DNA from: Fusobacterium varium | Lineage (GTDB): Bacteria; Fusobacteriota; Fusobacteriia; Fusobacteriales; Fusobacteriaceae | Assembly (NCBI GenBank): GCA_002356455.1 | Contig: AP017968.1 | Span: 2,666,001 to 2,730,000, forward strand | DNA: 64,000 nucleotides | Direction: 5' to 3' | Shown: positions 54,301 through 62,764 of the stretch, piece after piece | Numbering within the stretch: position 1 is the first letter of the stretch | Layout: every line of letters starts with the position of its first letter | Translations under genes and position numbers: made by a program | Notes under the pieces: generated by a model | What the model was told of the DNA's origin: nothing | Databases searched by the model: none | Seen by the model: the letters and a program-made list of their open reading frames with translations, nothing else

Positions 54301-54920
54301 ACTTCTAAATTTTTTCCATAGTTGTCTATTCCATTTACTGCTGCTTGAGAAGGTGAATCTACTTTTGCTGAAATAATTCCTTCATTTTCTATATTTGTTT
54401 TCGTTATATTTTCATCTATTTTTATCCCTGAACTTGTCTGAATCCCTCTTTCTGAATAAATAAACCCATTGTTTTGAATAGTAAATTCTATAGCTGAGTC
54501 TGATATATTTATCCCAGTATTGTTTGAGCATTCCTCACTCTTTACCCCTATTACATTTTCATTTATAATTGTAAATTTTTCTTCCAATGAAGACAGTTTT
54601 ATTCCATAGGAATAATTAAGAGAACTAGAACCTTTTTCTGATATTCTTGAACTATTAATATATACATTATCTTTAAATGTATTATATTTATAAAATCCAT
54701 TTATAGCCTCTCCTATAGAAGTATTAGGTGATGCTCCACCTGATAATGCTGTAAAATTTATATTTCCATTTTCTTTTTTTATTTCTAACCCTGCCATCTC
54801 TTTTCCAGCACCTATGATGGTTGTGCATGACAGTAAAAATCCTATTACTGTTCCTATTGTTATATTGATGTTCCTCTTTTTATTGCTCTTTTTTAATGCT
54901 TTTATGACTTTATCAATCAT
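51315..54920 (-). CDS. Autotransporter outer-membrane protein 2 (large, phase-variation candidate)
   Basis: A 1201-aa type Va autotransporter. Long basic N-region (KALKKSNKKRNINITIG) and hydrophobic core (TVIGFLLSCTTIIGAG) form an extended signal peptide. The passenger has many repeats of the type NNGIIYG / NSGMIYGNS / NYGLIYGES spaced ~20-30 residues apart, i.e. a beta-helix. The barrel (~910-1201, from LNKWMIMGGLTHADGG) ends in NLGYRF. The start at 54920 follows GAGGGGG; the frame extends upstream to 54935. The region before it holds inverted recombinase-like sites around a promoter facing away. Predicted adhesin with on/off expression. Confidence 0.9.
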   Translation of the reverse strand: MIDKVIKALKKSNKKRNINITIGTVIGFLLSCTTIIGAGKEMAGLEIKKENGNINFTALSGGASPNTSIGEAINGFYKYNTFKDNVYINSSRISEKGSSSLNYSYGIKLSSLEEKFTIINENVIGVKSEECSNNTGINISDSAIEFTIQNNGFIYSERGIQTSSGIKIDENITKTNIENEGIISAKVDSPSQAAVNGIDNYGKNLEVVNYGLIYGESYEGDGKGIYNREDNFKLLNSGMIYGNSSVTSRNIAGVHEVGTNGIIKNRGMIFETSTGNNMSHGVLAKELDILENDGIIYSIKKSSGNTSSGLTFSVQSNKVDQKILNNGIVYGINNDEPSGEKLKGYGIYIQNGNISRLLNNGIIYGSKYAIDNSYPYGVPGKIESGTNYGLIISGGDEVVSDGITFVENDGNGNEIKNNGLIFTADENRVYKSKDKYKNNFGAEKIVSINGENYKILNVAATIQGDGKITDYKSLELKNGNNNYNKHILNGVEKTLVIEERGNVVSNSIVNGYDEAIDMKEKSDLKLENTKVNSYGKAITMTEDSKLTIESSIINGGALGDRLDSTIELPTIGIIGDNNKLILEKNSIINGNYKDKDVINITSVIRVEGDNNEVTLSGGSVVNGKIEALGKDNTLNFFENMEGMRAAGAKKINVLHDISGFDNIGIKGNVTLFEGMSITGVNSITIGENSVLNLRLTDTFSGNLADAEFEDGFPITRPSHALQNNGEKLVITGEGTDKNTIGSINFITHNIGKREKIDMTDIYIENLYIRASSAIDSAVFKEGEELILSAGTSLDDLHLDKIYKSEAVDTPSNPSQKRYNSLNNIYKGIYSSTDDNLNALRVLIASNGSLGTSYDENMSDEEQLKTLMSYLGSIYTETPYSFSSELSRKSMGIFREIVADNQFKPELNKWMIMGGLTHADGGSKDTYYGQNYHKFDGGTAETDVDMKLTGAYVLGKYGYSENISLGVAVGGNKSEAELSMSKVKGNSGYIGAFIENYKGNLTLKAGAGIQYSEYDADRRTTGGHSYDEKYSDMAYDIYLNGRYSHNIGDNLYLEPYGTLSYTYIKQDEADEGSRILAIETDSKSFDYTSAKVGIDLKKVIPHEKGKSILSAGISYIRLLNGADEEYIIGRFKGKNASDFDILVAHKNEHSLGLNAKYTLELENGVLFDVKGSYAIERDSHNQSGKNKTKGEWIVGINLGYRF

Positions 54921-54977
54921 CTTCTTCCCCCTCATAAAATAAATTTTAAAAACTAATTTTTTCTCTTAATAAAATAC

Positions 54978-55147
54978 TGTTCCCTTTAATATAAAAAGGC
55001 GAACAATAAAGTGCTTTCAACCTTTATTTTTAAGGTTCATTATTTTTTAAAATTTGTTTTTCTTCAATATTTGTATATTGATTTTTTAAAGTTTAAAGAG
55101 TATAATAGATATTATAAAGTGTTCGCCTTTTTATATAAAGAAGAACT
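54978..55147. promoter_or_regulatory. Candidate invertible promoter segment
   Basis: Two 28-bp sites face each other: site 1 at 54978-55005 (minus orientation) and site 2 at 55120-55147 (plus). Each is 11 bp + 6 bp + 11 bp, with arms TGTTCGCCTTT and about AAAGAAGAACT; both have the spacer TTATAT. The first 17 bases are identical. This is the architecture of tyrosine-recombinase core sites. The 114 bp between hold a promoter at 55078-55106 pointing right, away from autotransporter 2. Inversion would place the start ~92 nt before its ATG. A dyad operator is the alternative reading. Confidence 0.6.
55078..55106 (+). promoter_or_regulatory. Promoter inside the candidate invertible segment
   Basis: TTGATT (55078-55083), exact 17-nt spacer, perfect TATAAT (55101-55106), directed right. 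In this orientation it has no gene to drive before the terminators at 55403-55483. Confidence 0.7.
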
Positions 55148-55402
55148 AAAACTAATTTAGTAGTTTTTGAAAACTATCTTAATTTATAGTTTTAAATCAA
55201 TTATTTTTTATTTTATCTATTTAAAATTTTTCTACAAATGAACTTTTCTTTTTATAATCTCTCTTATCCATTTTTTTAACAAATAGAGATAATATTTATT
55301 TGTGATATACCCATAAAAAAATTTCCGCTGTAGTTATTCAATTCTATATATATTAAAAAATTATATCTAAAATTTCTCTTTATAATTTCCTAAAAAATAA
55401 AA

Positions 55403-55483
55403 ATGACTGAATAAATATATAAATTTATCCAGTCATTGGTCTAGAATCTGACACCTCAGCAGAGGTGTATTTTTATTTTTATT
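55403..55483. terminator. Two hairpins between the invertible segment and wzz-like gene 3
   Basis: ATGACTGAATAAAT / ATTTATCCAGTCAT (55403-55436) reads into a T-run on the minus strand and should end the wzz 3 transcript. ACACCTC-AGCA-GAGGTGT (55451-55468) is followed by ATTTTTATTTTT on the plus strand and should stop transcripts coming from 55113. Confidence 0.65.
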
Positions 55484-55493
55484 ACTTTTTTAA

Positions 55494-56306
55494 TTATTTT
55501 ATTCTGTCAATTTTCAGCATATTTTTCAAAGTATATTTTTCCCAAAATTCATATAAAAAAATTACTATTATTCCTAATATTATTCCACAAAAATTTATCA
55601 TTAAGAATTTTGATATAAAATTATCTTTTTCTTCCATAATTATAGAATCCACTTCTATCATATTTTCATATTTTCTTTGAAGTTTTAGCCCTGTAAGTAT
55701 TTTTAAATATTCTAAATCCTTATCCATAAATTTTTTTAATTCTTTTTTTCTGATAATATCCGTGGTCTTAGCTGCCTCTAAAGAAAGTACTTCAATATTT
55801 TTTATTATATTCTTTTCTTCTGCTATAATTATTTTTTCTATTCTTTCTGTTATATATTTATTTATTTCAAATAATATATTATCTTTTTCATTAAATAATT
55901 TTTCTCCATTTTCACTTTTTAAAGAATACATAATATTTTCTTTTTTTAAATTTCTTATCTCTATTATATTACTTCCCAAATCATATTCTTTTACATCTTC
56001 TATAATAAAATTATCTTTCTGTATTTTATCTTGTTTTATATATTGGGATATATTTTCTATATTCAATTGTGGAAATATAAGTCCTGATTCCTTGAATAGT
56101 TTATCTGATACTATTTTTTCTTTTCTTATATGAAACTTTATATCTAAAATATTTTTTCTGCTTTTATAATGAAAATATCCCAATATTACACTTATAACAA
56201 AAATTATAGAAATAATTAAAAAAAATACTCTTTTTCTTTTAAAAAAAATATCTGCAATTTCATAGATATCTATTTCTTCTTCATTTTCTATTTTATCTTT
56301 CTCCAT
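55494..56306 (-). CDS. Wzz-type chain-length determinant protein 3 (short)
   Basis: A 270-aa protein with the same plan as the other two Wzz-like genes: acidic EEEIDIYEIADIFFKRK, TM1 (RVFFLIISIIFVISVILGYF), periplasmic helices and TM2 (MINFCGIILGIIVIFLYEFW), then a basic tail. It is shorter than usual for Wzz. ATG 56306 with GGGG upstream is preferred over the frame start at 56330. It lies between recombinase-like sites 2 and 3. Confidence 0.72.
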   Translation of the reverse strand: MEKDKIENEEEIDIYEIADIFFKRKRVFFLIISIIFVISVILGYFHYKSRKNILDIKFHIRKEKIVSDKLFKESGLIFPQLNIENISQYIKQDKIQKDNFIIEDVKEYDLGSNIIEIRNLKKENIMYSLKSENGEKLFNEKDNILFEINKYITERIEKIIIAEEKNIIKNIEVLSLEAAKTTDIIRKKELKKFMDKDLEYLKILTGLKLQRKYENMIEVDSIIMEEKDNFISKFLMINFCGIILGIIVIFLYEFWEKYTLKNMLKIDRIK

Positions 56307-56873
56307 TGATGACCCCTTATTCACTTTCATTTTTTGCTAAAAAATTCATTCTAATCCTTTTTACTGTTTTCTAATATTTAAAAATATTATTTATAAATTT
56401 ACATTCCATCTGGCTATTTTAAAATTATTTTTCAATCATAACTATCTCTTTTCCAGAAAAAATTCAATTTATAAAAGTGTTCTTGTTTATGTATAAAAGA
56501 GAACTTTTTTATATTTTTTATCTGTTTCTAAAAAACTCTTTAAATGATTTTTTTCTTCTTTAATACGTTAAAATTTTATCTTTTTATAAAAAATAAAAAT
56601 TGATTATTTTATTTTTTCATGATATATATTACTTATTAGGAATAAAGGCATTTTTAGTATTTTTTATTCTAAATTATATGTACGTCTTTATACATAAAAA
56701 AGAACTCTAGTTTTTTTACTTTAATTTTCTAGTTTTTTAAAATTCTTTTTTCTATTCTTTTCTCTTTATCCTTTTCGTTTTTTATTTCACTCTGCTTAAC
56801 TCCTCTTAACTATTAATTTTCTATAATTTTTTCTATAATAATAATTATAAACTTTTCAGTTAAGGAGACAATA
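56307..56873. repeat. Intergenic region with recombinase-like sites 3 and 4
   Basis: 567 bp of AT-rich DNA. Site 3 (56478-56505) is TGTTCTTGTTT-ATGTAT-AAAAGAGAACT and site 4 (56679-56706) is TGTACGTCTTT-ATACAT-AAAAAAGAACT, both in the orientation of site 2. Outer arms and 11-6-11 layout match sites 1 and 2, but spacers differ. No ORF otherwise; several TATAAT strings lie just before the repA-like gene. Confidence 0.55.
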
Positions 56874-57917
56874 ATGGAATATATAACTAAAGATTATTTA
56901 GAAAAACAAGGATTTTATCAGCTTAATAGAAATCTTTTCAATAACAATGCCTATCGCAGAAAAATCACAAAATTAAAAACTATTAAAAATCAAAAAATAA
57001 AAGTAACTGCTATTGAAGAAACATTGAGTGATACATCCAAACTTCTTTATACTATTTTACTGAATCAATATAATCGTTCTTTAGAAAATGGATGGTTTGA
57101 TTCTGAGGGAAGAATATATATAAAATTCTCTGTAAATAAACTAGCTCAATATATGGGAAAAAGCAGGGATACTATTATAAAATATAAAAAAGAACTTGAA
57201 AACAATAAATTAATAAAAATAATTTCTGATAAAAGTAATCGCAGTGATTATATTTTTTTAGGAAAGTTAAAAGTAATTTCTTTGAAAGAAGAAAAAGAAA
57301 ATAGTAAATATGAAAAAGTAAAAACTATTATTTCAACATTTAAAGCTGAAGATATGCAGTCGACATCTTCATGCATATCACTCGATATAGTCGACTCAGG
57401 ATTGGTCGATAATATCGACTCTATAAAACTAACTAATAAAACATATAATAAAACTACTACTGATAGTTTTAAAATAAATCCTTTAAATTTTTCTATAGAA
57501 AACAATAGTAGTAAATTTTTATTTCTCAATAAAAAAGAATATAAAAATATGAATGATACTACCAAATTAAATATAATAAATACTATTCCTAATATTACAG
57601 AAGATGTATTCAAAAAAATATATGTCCTCACAGAAAAAGAATTAAAATTTGGAAAAATAAAAAATTTTAATGCTGTATTGTATAAAGGATTGAAAGGTGA
57701 ATGGATATATTCAGAAAAAATTAAAATAAATAACTCTGCTTTAGATGAAGAAAAGAAAATAAAAAGAGAGTATAACTACTATATTGAGTATTTTCAATGT
57801 ACAGGAAATTTTGAAGAGGCATTTGAGAAATTTAAAAATGCAATTAAATTATATTCTCCTGAAATATATAATTCATATCTAACCTCTTTTGAAACAATAA
57901 AAAATATAAATATATAA
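56874..57917 (+). CDS. RepA_N-type replication initiator-like protein
   Basis: A 347-aa protein whose residues ~50-115 match the RepA_N / replication initiator A domain: LSDTSKLLYTILLNQYNRSL, NGWFDSEGRIYIKFSVNKLA and SRDTIIKYKKELENNKLIKI, a winged helix used to bind plasmid origins. The C-terminal half is less conserved. Starts after TAAGGAG. No partition, mobilisation or other plasmid gene is adjacent, so it may be a plasmid remnant or a chromosomal DNA-binding regulator. TCGA-rich repeats lie within it. Confidence 0.75.
   Translation: MEYITKDYLEKQGFYQLNRNLFNNNAYRRKITKLKTIKNQKIKVTAIEETLSDTSKLLYTILLNQYNRSLENGWFDSEGRIYIKFSVNKLAQYMGKSRDTIIKYKKELENNKLIKIISDKSNRSDYIFLGKLKVISLKEEKENSKYEKVKTIISTFKAEDMQSTSSCISLDIVDSGLVDNIDSIKLTNKTYNKTTTDSFKINPLNFSIENNSSKFLFLNKKEYKNMNDTTKLNIINTIPNITEDVFKKIYVLTEKELKFGKIKNFNAVLYKGLKGEWIYSEKIKINNSALDEEKKIKREYNYYIEYFQCTGNFEEAFEKFKNAIKLYSPEIYNSYLTSFETIKNINI
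57360..57422. repeat. TCGA-rich iteron-like repeats inside the repA-like gene
   Basis: TCGA occurs five times in ~60 bp (57360, 57382, 57391, 57406, 57415). Two 16-bp units, TCGATATAGTCGACTC and TCGATAATATCGACTC, repeat with a 24-bp period and each is a dyad. In RepA_N plasmids the origin repeats lie inside the rep gene at a similar place. Confidence 0.5.
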
Positions 57918-58011
57918 AAGATTAAAGGAGGTTTTTATAAAAAAATTATTTAGAATTTTAGAAGTATTATTATCTAATTTTTATTCAAATATATATTTTT
58001 ATATAAAAAAA

Positions 58012-58045
58012 TACCTAAAATCTTAGTTAGCTAAGATTTTAGGTA
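58012..58045 (-). terminator. Terminator of carAB operon 2
   Basis: A perfect 15-bp stem TACCTAAAATCTTAG / CTAAGATTTTAGGTA with a TTAG loop; T-run on the minus strand side. Confidence 0.8.
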
Positions 58046-58085
58046 CTATATAAATTTATTAAAACTCCATACTATTTTTTATTTA

Positions 58086-61000
58086 TTAAATCTTACTTAC
58101 ATCAAATACATCTAGTTTATCTTCTTCAATATGTCCATCCTGCATTCTAAGTATAGCATTAATTGTATCTAAAGCTGTCAATACATCTACTCCATACTCT
58201 ATTGCTGTTCTTCTCATTTTGAATCCATCTCTTTGAGCATCATTTGCTTTTGTTGGTGTATTTATCAGTAGATCTACTTCTCTATTTTTCAATATATCTG
58301 ATATATTTGGTGATGGTTCATCTATTTTATTTACTATTGTTGCCTCTACTCCATTTTCTGCCAAGAATTTCTGTGTTCCTTTTGTTGCATATAGAATTGA
58401 TCCATGCGCTATCAAACTCTTAGCTATTGGTAAAAATTCCTCTTTATCTTTATCTCTGATTGTCACAAGTATCTTTCTGTCTTTTATAAGATGTACTCTG
58501 TTAGCTCCTAGCAATCCTTTATAAATAGCTTCATCAACATTATTTCCTACTCCCAATACCTCTCCTGTTGATCTCATTTCTGGTCCTAATGATACTTCTA
58601 CACTCGATAATTTTTCTGTTGAGAATACTGGTACTTTTACTGCTACTACATTTGGTTTCTTATAAATTCCTGTTCCATATGCCATATCTTTAAGTTTTTC
58701 TCCCAAGGCTACTCTTGTTGCTATTTCAATAACTGGTACTCCTGATACTTTTGAAATATATGGAACTGTTCTTGATGATCTTGGATTTACTTCTATTACA
58801 TAAAGTTTATGTTCATATGCAATAAACTGAATGTTCATCATTCCTTTTACTTCCAGAGCCTTCGCTATTCTCTTAGTTATTTCTAAAAGTTCAGCTTCTG
58901 TTCCTTCGTATAAGTTTTGCTGAGGATAAATAGTAATTGAATCTCCTGAGTGAACTCCAGCTCTTTCCAGATGCTCCATTACTCCTGGAATAAGTATATC
59001 TTCTCCATCACATATAGCATCTACTTCCAATTCTATTCCATTTAGATATTTATCTATCAATACTGGATTTGAAGGATCTCTGTCAAATGATGCTTCTAAA
59101 TATTTTACTAGATTGTACTCATCATGACAGATTTCCATTCCCTGTCCTCCAAGTACATATGATGGTCTTACTAATACTGGATATTTTATCTCATTTGCTA
59201 TTTCTATTCCATGAGCTACATCCCATACTGCTCTTCCTTTTGGTCTTGCTATATTTAAAACCTCCATCATTTCTTCAAATCTTTCTCTGTCCTCTGCTTC
59301 ATCTATTTTGTCTGCGCTTGTTCCTATGACTTTGATTCCTCTGTCGCTTAAATCATTTGCTAATTTGATTGCTGTCTGTCCTCCAAATTGAAGTATTACT
59401 CCTTCTGGTTTCTCTTTTTCAAGTATATTCATTATATCTTCTGTTACCAGTGGTTCAAAGTATAGTTTATCTGCTGTTGAAAAATCTGTTGATACTGTTT
59501 CTGGATTATTATTGATTATTATACTTTCTATTCCTAACTTTTTCAATGTCTTTACTGCATGAACTGTACAGTAGTCAAATTCTATTCCCTGACCTATTCT
59601 GATTGGTCCTGAACCTATTACTACAATTTTTCTTCTATCAGATACTTCCACTTCATCATATTGGTCATATGTTGAATAAAAATATGAAGAATCTGCAGCA
59701 AATTCCCCAGCACAAGTATCTACCATTTTGTATACTGGCTCTATATGGAGATATTTTCTTTTTCTTTCAATATCTTTTTCAGTAACTCCCATTAAAGAAG
59801 CAATTCCTTTATCTGAGAATCCTTTCTTTTTAAGATTTCTTAAATATGTTTCATCTAAGTTCTTAAATTCTGTATCTTTTAAAATTTCTTCCTGCTTAAC
59901 AATCCACTCAATTTTTTCCATAAAGAATTTATCAATTCCTGTTATCTTTTGCAGCTTTTCTTTGATATATCCTCTTCTCAGCATTTCTGCAACTATAAAG
60001 ATTCTTTCATCATCTGGTTTTACTACTGCTGCTTTTAATTCTTCCATAGTCATTTTTTTAGCTACTGGATGTTCTAAGTTATATCTTCCAATTTCCAATG
60101 ATCTGATACCTTTCAAAAATGCTGCTTCAAAGTTATTCCCTATTGCCATAACTTCTCCTGTTGCCATCATTTTTGTACCAAGTTTCTTATCAGCTTTTTT
60201 GAATTTATCAAATGGCCATTTAGGTATTTTTACAACTATATAATCAAGAGCAGGTTCAAAGCAGGCAAAAGTTTTTCCAGTTACTTCGTTCTTTACTTCA
60301 TCCAGCAAATATCCCAATGATAATCTTGTTGCCACTCTTGCTATTGGATATCCTGTTGCTTTAGAAGCTAATGCTGATGATCTTGATACTCTTGGATTAA
60401 TCTCTATTATTGCATATTCAAATGATTTTGGATGCAGAGAAAATTGTACATTACATCCTCCTATAACCCCTATTTCATTTACTATTTTGATAGCAGAAGT
60501 CCTAAGCATTTGATACTCTCTGTCAGATAAAGTTTGAGAAGGTGCAACAACTATTGAATCTCCAGTGTGAATTCCTACTGGATCAATATTTTCCATATTA
60601 CATACTGTTATACAATTTCCATCTTTATCTCTTATTACTTCATATTCAATTTCTTTCCATCCTAAAATAGATTTTTCAATAAGAACTTGTCCTACTCTTG
60701 ATAAAGCTAGTCCTTTCATAAGTATATCTTCAAGCTCTTTAGGATTATATGCAAATCCACCACCAGTTCCTCCAAGTGTATAAGCAGGTCTTACAACTAC
60801 CGGATATCCTATTTCTCTAGCTACTTTAAATCCATCTTCAAGATTTTCAACAATTTTACTTTGAATAATAGGTTCTCCTATTTTCTCCATAGCTTCTCTG
60901 AATAGTTCTCTGTCTTCTCCTCTTTTTATGGATTCAATAGGTGTTCCTATTACTTTTACCCCATATTTTTCAAGAATACCTTTTTCAGATAGTTCCACAG

Positions 61001-61292
61001 CCATGTTTAATGCTGTCTGCCCTCCCATTCCTGCAAGAATAGAGTCAGGTCTTTCTTTGGCTATCACTTTTTCAACAAAATCTGCTGTAATTGGTTCAAT
61101 ATATATTCTGTCAGCTACTGCTTTATCTGTCATTATTGTTGCTGGATTAGAGTTTATAAGTACAACCTCTATTCCCTCTTTTTTTAATGTTTCACAAGCT
61201 TGAGTTCCTGAATAGTCAAACTCTGCTGCCTGTCCTATTATGATTGGTCCTGAACCTATTACTAATGTCTTTTTTATAGACTTATCTAACAT
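58086..61292 (-). CDS. carB: Carbamoyl-phosphate synthase large subunit, copy 2
   Basis: A 1068-aa enzyme, same length and architecture as copy 1 (two ATP-grasp halves, oligomerisation linker, MGS-like allosteric domain). The linker region ([23 protein letters not shown], then [17 protein letters not shown]) and scattered N-terminal positions differ from copy 1. The stretch around 59018-59650 is almost identical at the DNA level to 44286-44920, including synonymous sites. Paired with a CarA that keeps its catalytic residues, so this is the ordinary glutamine-dependent synthase. Confidence 0.96.
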   Translation of the reverse strand: MLDKSIKKTLVIGSGPIIIGQAAEFDYSGTQACETLKKEGIEVVLINSNPATIMTDKAVADRIYIEPITADFVEKVIAKERPDSILAGMGGQTALNMAVELSEKGILEKYGVKVIGTPIESIKRGEDRELFREAMEKIGEPIIQSKIVENLEDGFKVAREIGYPVVVRPAYTLGGTGGGFAYNPKELEDILMKGLALSRVGQVLIEKSILGWKEIEYEVIRDKDGNCITVCNMENIDPVGIHTGDSIVVAPSQTLSDREYQMLRTSAIKIVNEIGVIGGCNVQFSLHPKSFEYAIIEINPRVSRSSALASKATGYPIARVATRLSLGYLLDEVKNEVTGKTFACFEPALDYIVVKIPKWPFDKFKKADKKLGTKMMATGEVMAIGNNFEAAFLKGIRSLEIGRYNLEHPVAKKMTMEELKAAVVKPDDERIFIVAEMLRRGYIKEKLQKITGIDKFFMEKIEWIVKQEEILKDTEFKNLDETYLRNLKKKGFSDKGIASLMGVTEKDIERKRKYLHIEPVYKMVDTCAGEFAADSSYFYSTYDQYDEVEVSDRRKIVVIGSGPIRIGQGIEFDYCTVHAVKTLKKLGIESIIINNNPETVSTDFSTADKLYFEPLVTEDIMNILEKEKPEGVILQFGGQTAIKLANDLSDRGIKVIGTSADKIDEAEDRERFEEMMEVLNIARPKGRAVWDVAHGIEIANEIKYPVLVRPSYVLGGQGMEICHDEYNLVKYLEASFDRDPSNPVLIDKYLNGIELEVDAICDGEDILIPGVMEHLERAGVHSGDSITIYPQQNLYEGTEAELLEITKRIAKALEVKGMMNIQFIAYEHKLYVIEVNPRSSRTVPYISKVSGVPVIEIATRVALGEKLKDMAYGTGIYKKPNVVAVKVPVFSTEKLSSVEVSLGPEMRSTGEVLGVGNNVDEAIYKGLLGANRVHLIKDRKILVTIRDKDKEEFLPIAKSLIAHGSILYATKGTQKFLAENGVEATIVNKIDEPSPNISDILKNREVDLLINTPTKANDAQRDGFKMRRTAIEYGVDVLTALDTINAILRMQDGHIEEDKLDVFDVSKI

Positions 61293-61316
61293 TTTATTCC
61301 TCCCTCAAACTTTAAA

Positions 61317-62369
61317 TTAACCTTCTATAACTTGCAAGAAATCATCAAATAAATAATCAGAATCAGATGGTCCAGGCCAAGCTTCTGGATGATATTGTAC
61401 ACACATTATTCTCAATTCATTACTTTTCATTCCCTCAATAGAATTGTCATTCAGGTTTATATGAGTCACTTTCATAGCTTCTGGTACATTATCTACAACA
61501 TAACCATGATTTTGTGATGTTATAAATATTTTATTTTTTTCTAAATCTTTAACTGGATGGTTACATCCTCTATGTCCATATTTTAACTTAGTTGTTGATC
61601 CACCTAATGCCCATGCTAAAAGCTGATGTCCCAAACATATCGCAACTATTGGAAGTTTTCCTACTATCTTTTTTATTTCATTTATTACTTCTGTAAGATC
61701 TGCTGGATCTCCAGGTCCATTTGAAAGAAATAGTCCATCAAGGTTATAGTTCATTATTTCCTCAGCAGTTGTATTCCAAGGGAAAACTACCATGTGACAG
61801 TTTCTTTTCTTAAAGCTTCTAAGTATATTTCTTTTGATACCAAAATCCATTACTCCAATTCTTTTTCCTGTACCTGGTATCTCATAAATTTCTTTTGTAC
61901 TTACTTTACTTACAGCATCTTTATTACAAAATTTTTCAAAATGTTCATCTATTTCTTTTTGAGTAAGGTCTTGAGAAGTAATTATAGCTCTCATAGCTCC
62001 CTCTTCTCTTATTATTTTTGTAAGCTGTCTTGTATCTACACCTTTAAATGCTACAACTTTATTTTGTCTTAAAAAACCATCTAAAGTCATTTCACATCTA
62101 AAGTTATTTGGAAGTTTTGCATCTTCTTTAATTACAAATCCCTTCAGATGTATTTTAGAAGATTCCATATCTTCTAAATTTATTCCATAATTCCCTATCA
62201 TAGGATATGTCATTACTACTATCTGTCCGCAATAAGAAGGATCTGTTAAAAGTTCCTGATATCCTGTCATTCCTGTATTAAAAACAAGTTCACCAACAGT
62301 TTCACCTAACTCTCCAAAAATCTTTCCTTCAAAACTCATACCATTTTCAAGAATAAGTTTTCCTTTCAT
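61317..62369 (-). CDS. carA: Carbamoyl-phosphate synthase small subunit, copy 2 (active type)
   Basis: A 350-aa glutaminase subunit. The triad is intact: Cys245 (AICLGHQ) and His327/Glu329 (QYHPEA). It hydrolyses glutamine and channels ammonia to CarB. It lacks the acidic C-terminal tail of copy 1. The start follows GGGAGG. It lies 24 bp before carB copy 2 and behind a leader ORF and attenuator. Confidence 0.96.
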   Translation of the reverse strand: MKGKLILENGMSFEGKIFGELGETVGELVFNTGMTGYQELLTDPSYCGQIVVMTYPMIGNYGINLEDMESSKIHLKGFVIKEDAKLPNNFRCEMTLDGFLRQNKVVAFKGVDTRQLTKIIREEGAMRAIITSQDLTQKEIDEHFEKFCNKDAVSKVSTKEIYEIPGTGKRIGVMDFGIKRNILRSFKKRNCHMVVFPWNTTAEEIMNYNLDGLFLSNGPGDPADLTEVINEIKKIVGKLPIVAICLGHQLLAWALGGSTTKLKYGHRGCNHPVKDLEKNKIFITSQNHGYVVDNVPEAMKVTHINLNDNSIEGMKSNELRIMCVQYHPEAWPGPSDSDYLFDDFLQVIEG

Positions 62370-62401
62370 TTGACCTCCCGTAATTTAAAAGTTTTCCTAA
62401 A

Positions 62402-62434
62402 AAAAAAGATACAACAGTTTGTCATACCTTTTTT
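62402..62434 (-). terminator. Attenuator in front of carAB operon 2
   Basis: On the minus strand AAAAAAGGTATGACA pairs with TGTTGTATCTTTTTT (15 bp including G-U pairs, 3-nt loop) and runs into T's. The leader ORF stop codon (62435-62433) overlaps the base of the stem. Confidence 0.8.
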
Positions 62435-62558
62435 AAGATAAATATATGTGAATTAATTTTAAAGACAATATTCCTATAAAAACTTTAAAAACAAATGTAA
62501 AAGAATTGAAAATAGAATCATTTATCTTCTTTAATGATAAAATTTTTATTCCTTCCAT
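62433..62558 (-). CDS. Leader ORF of carAB operon 2 (41 aa)
   Basis: Starts with ATG 62558 after AGGAGG and ends at TAA 62435-62433, inside the base of the attenuator stem. The peptide (MEGIKILSLKKINDS...) is unrelated in sequence to the leader of operon 1, but length, U-rich composition and stop/terminator overlap are the same. That points to translation itself, not the product, being important, as in pyrBI attenuation. Confidence 0.7.
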   Translation of the reverse strand: MEGIKILSLKKINDSIFNSFTFVFKVFIGILSLKLIHIYLS

Positions 62559-62588
62559 TCCTTTACCTCCTTTTTTTTACTAAAAGAA

Positions 62589-62617
62589 AGTATATCTATT
62601 TTTTCAAATTATGTCAA
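62589..62617 (-). promoter_or_regulatory. carAB operon 2 promoter
   Basis: TTGACA (62617-62612), 17-nt spacer, TATACT (62594-62589), minus strand. Confidence 0.85.
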
Positions 62618-62717
62618 GAATTTTTTAATAATATCCACTTTAAATTTTTTTTATGCCTCCTTTCTATACATTTTTTGTAAAATATTAAAAAAATATAAAT
62701 TTTTTTAGTTTCTTGTA

Positions 62718-62746
62718 TTGACTATTGTTCATTTATGTGATAATAA
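62718..62746 (+). promoter_or_regulatory. grdX-like gene promoter
   Basis: TTGACT (62718-62723), 17-nt spacer, TAATAA (62741-62746), 18 bp before the ATG. The short leader includes GGGAGGTG. Confidence 0.65.
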
Positions 62747-62764
62747 AATAGCGGGAGGTGCATC

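Noticed and set aside
55005-55120. TATAATAGATATTATA also gives a minus-strand TATAAT towards autotransporter 2 in the present orientation.
   Set aside because: No -35 lies at 16-18 bp on that strand, so the plus-strand promoter is the better reading.
57927-58026. A frame after AAAGGAGG (KKLFRILEVLLSNFYSN...) downstream of the repA-like gene.
   Set aside because: It would have to start with ATA; there is no ATG, GTG or TTG at the right place. At best a dead small ORF.
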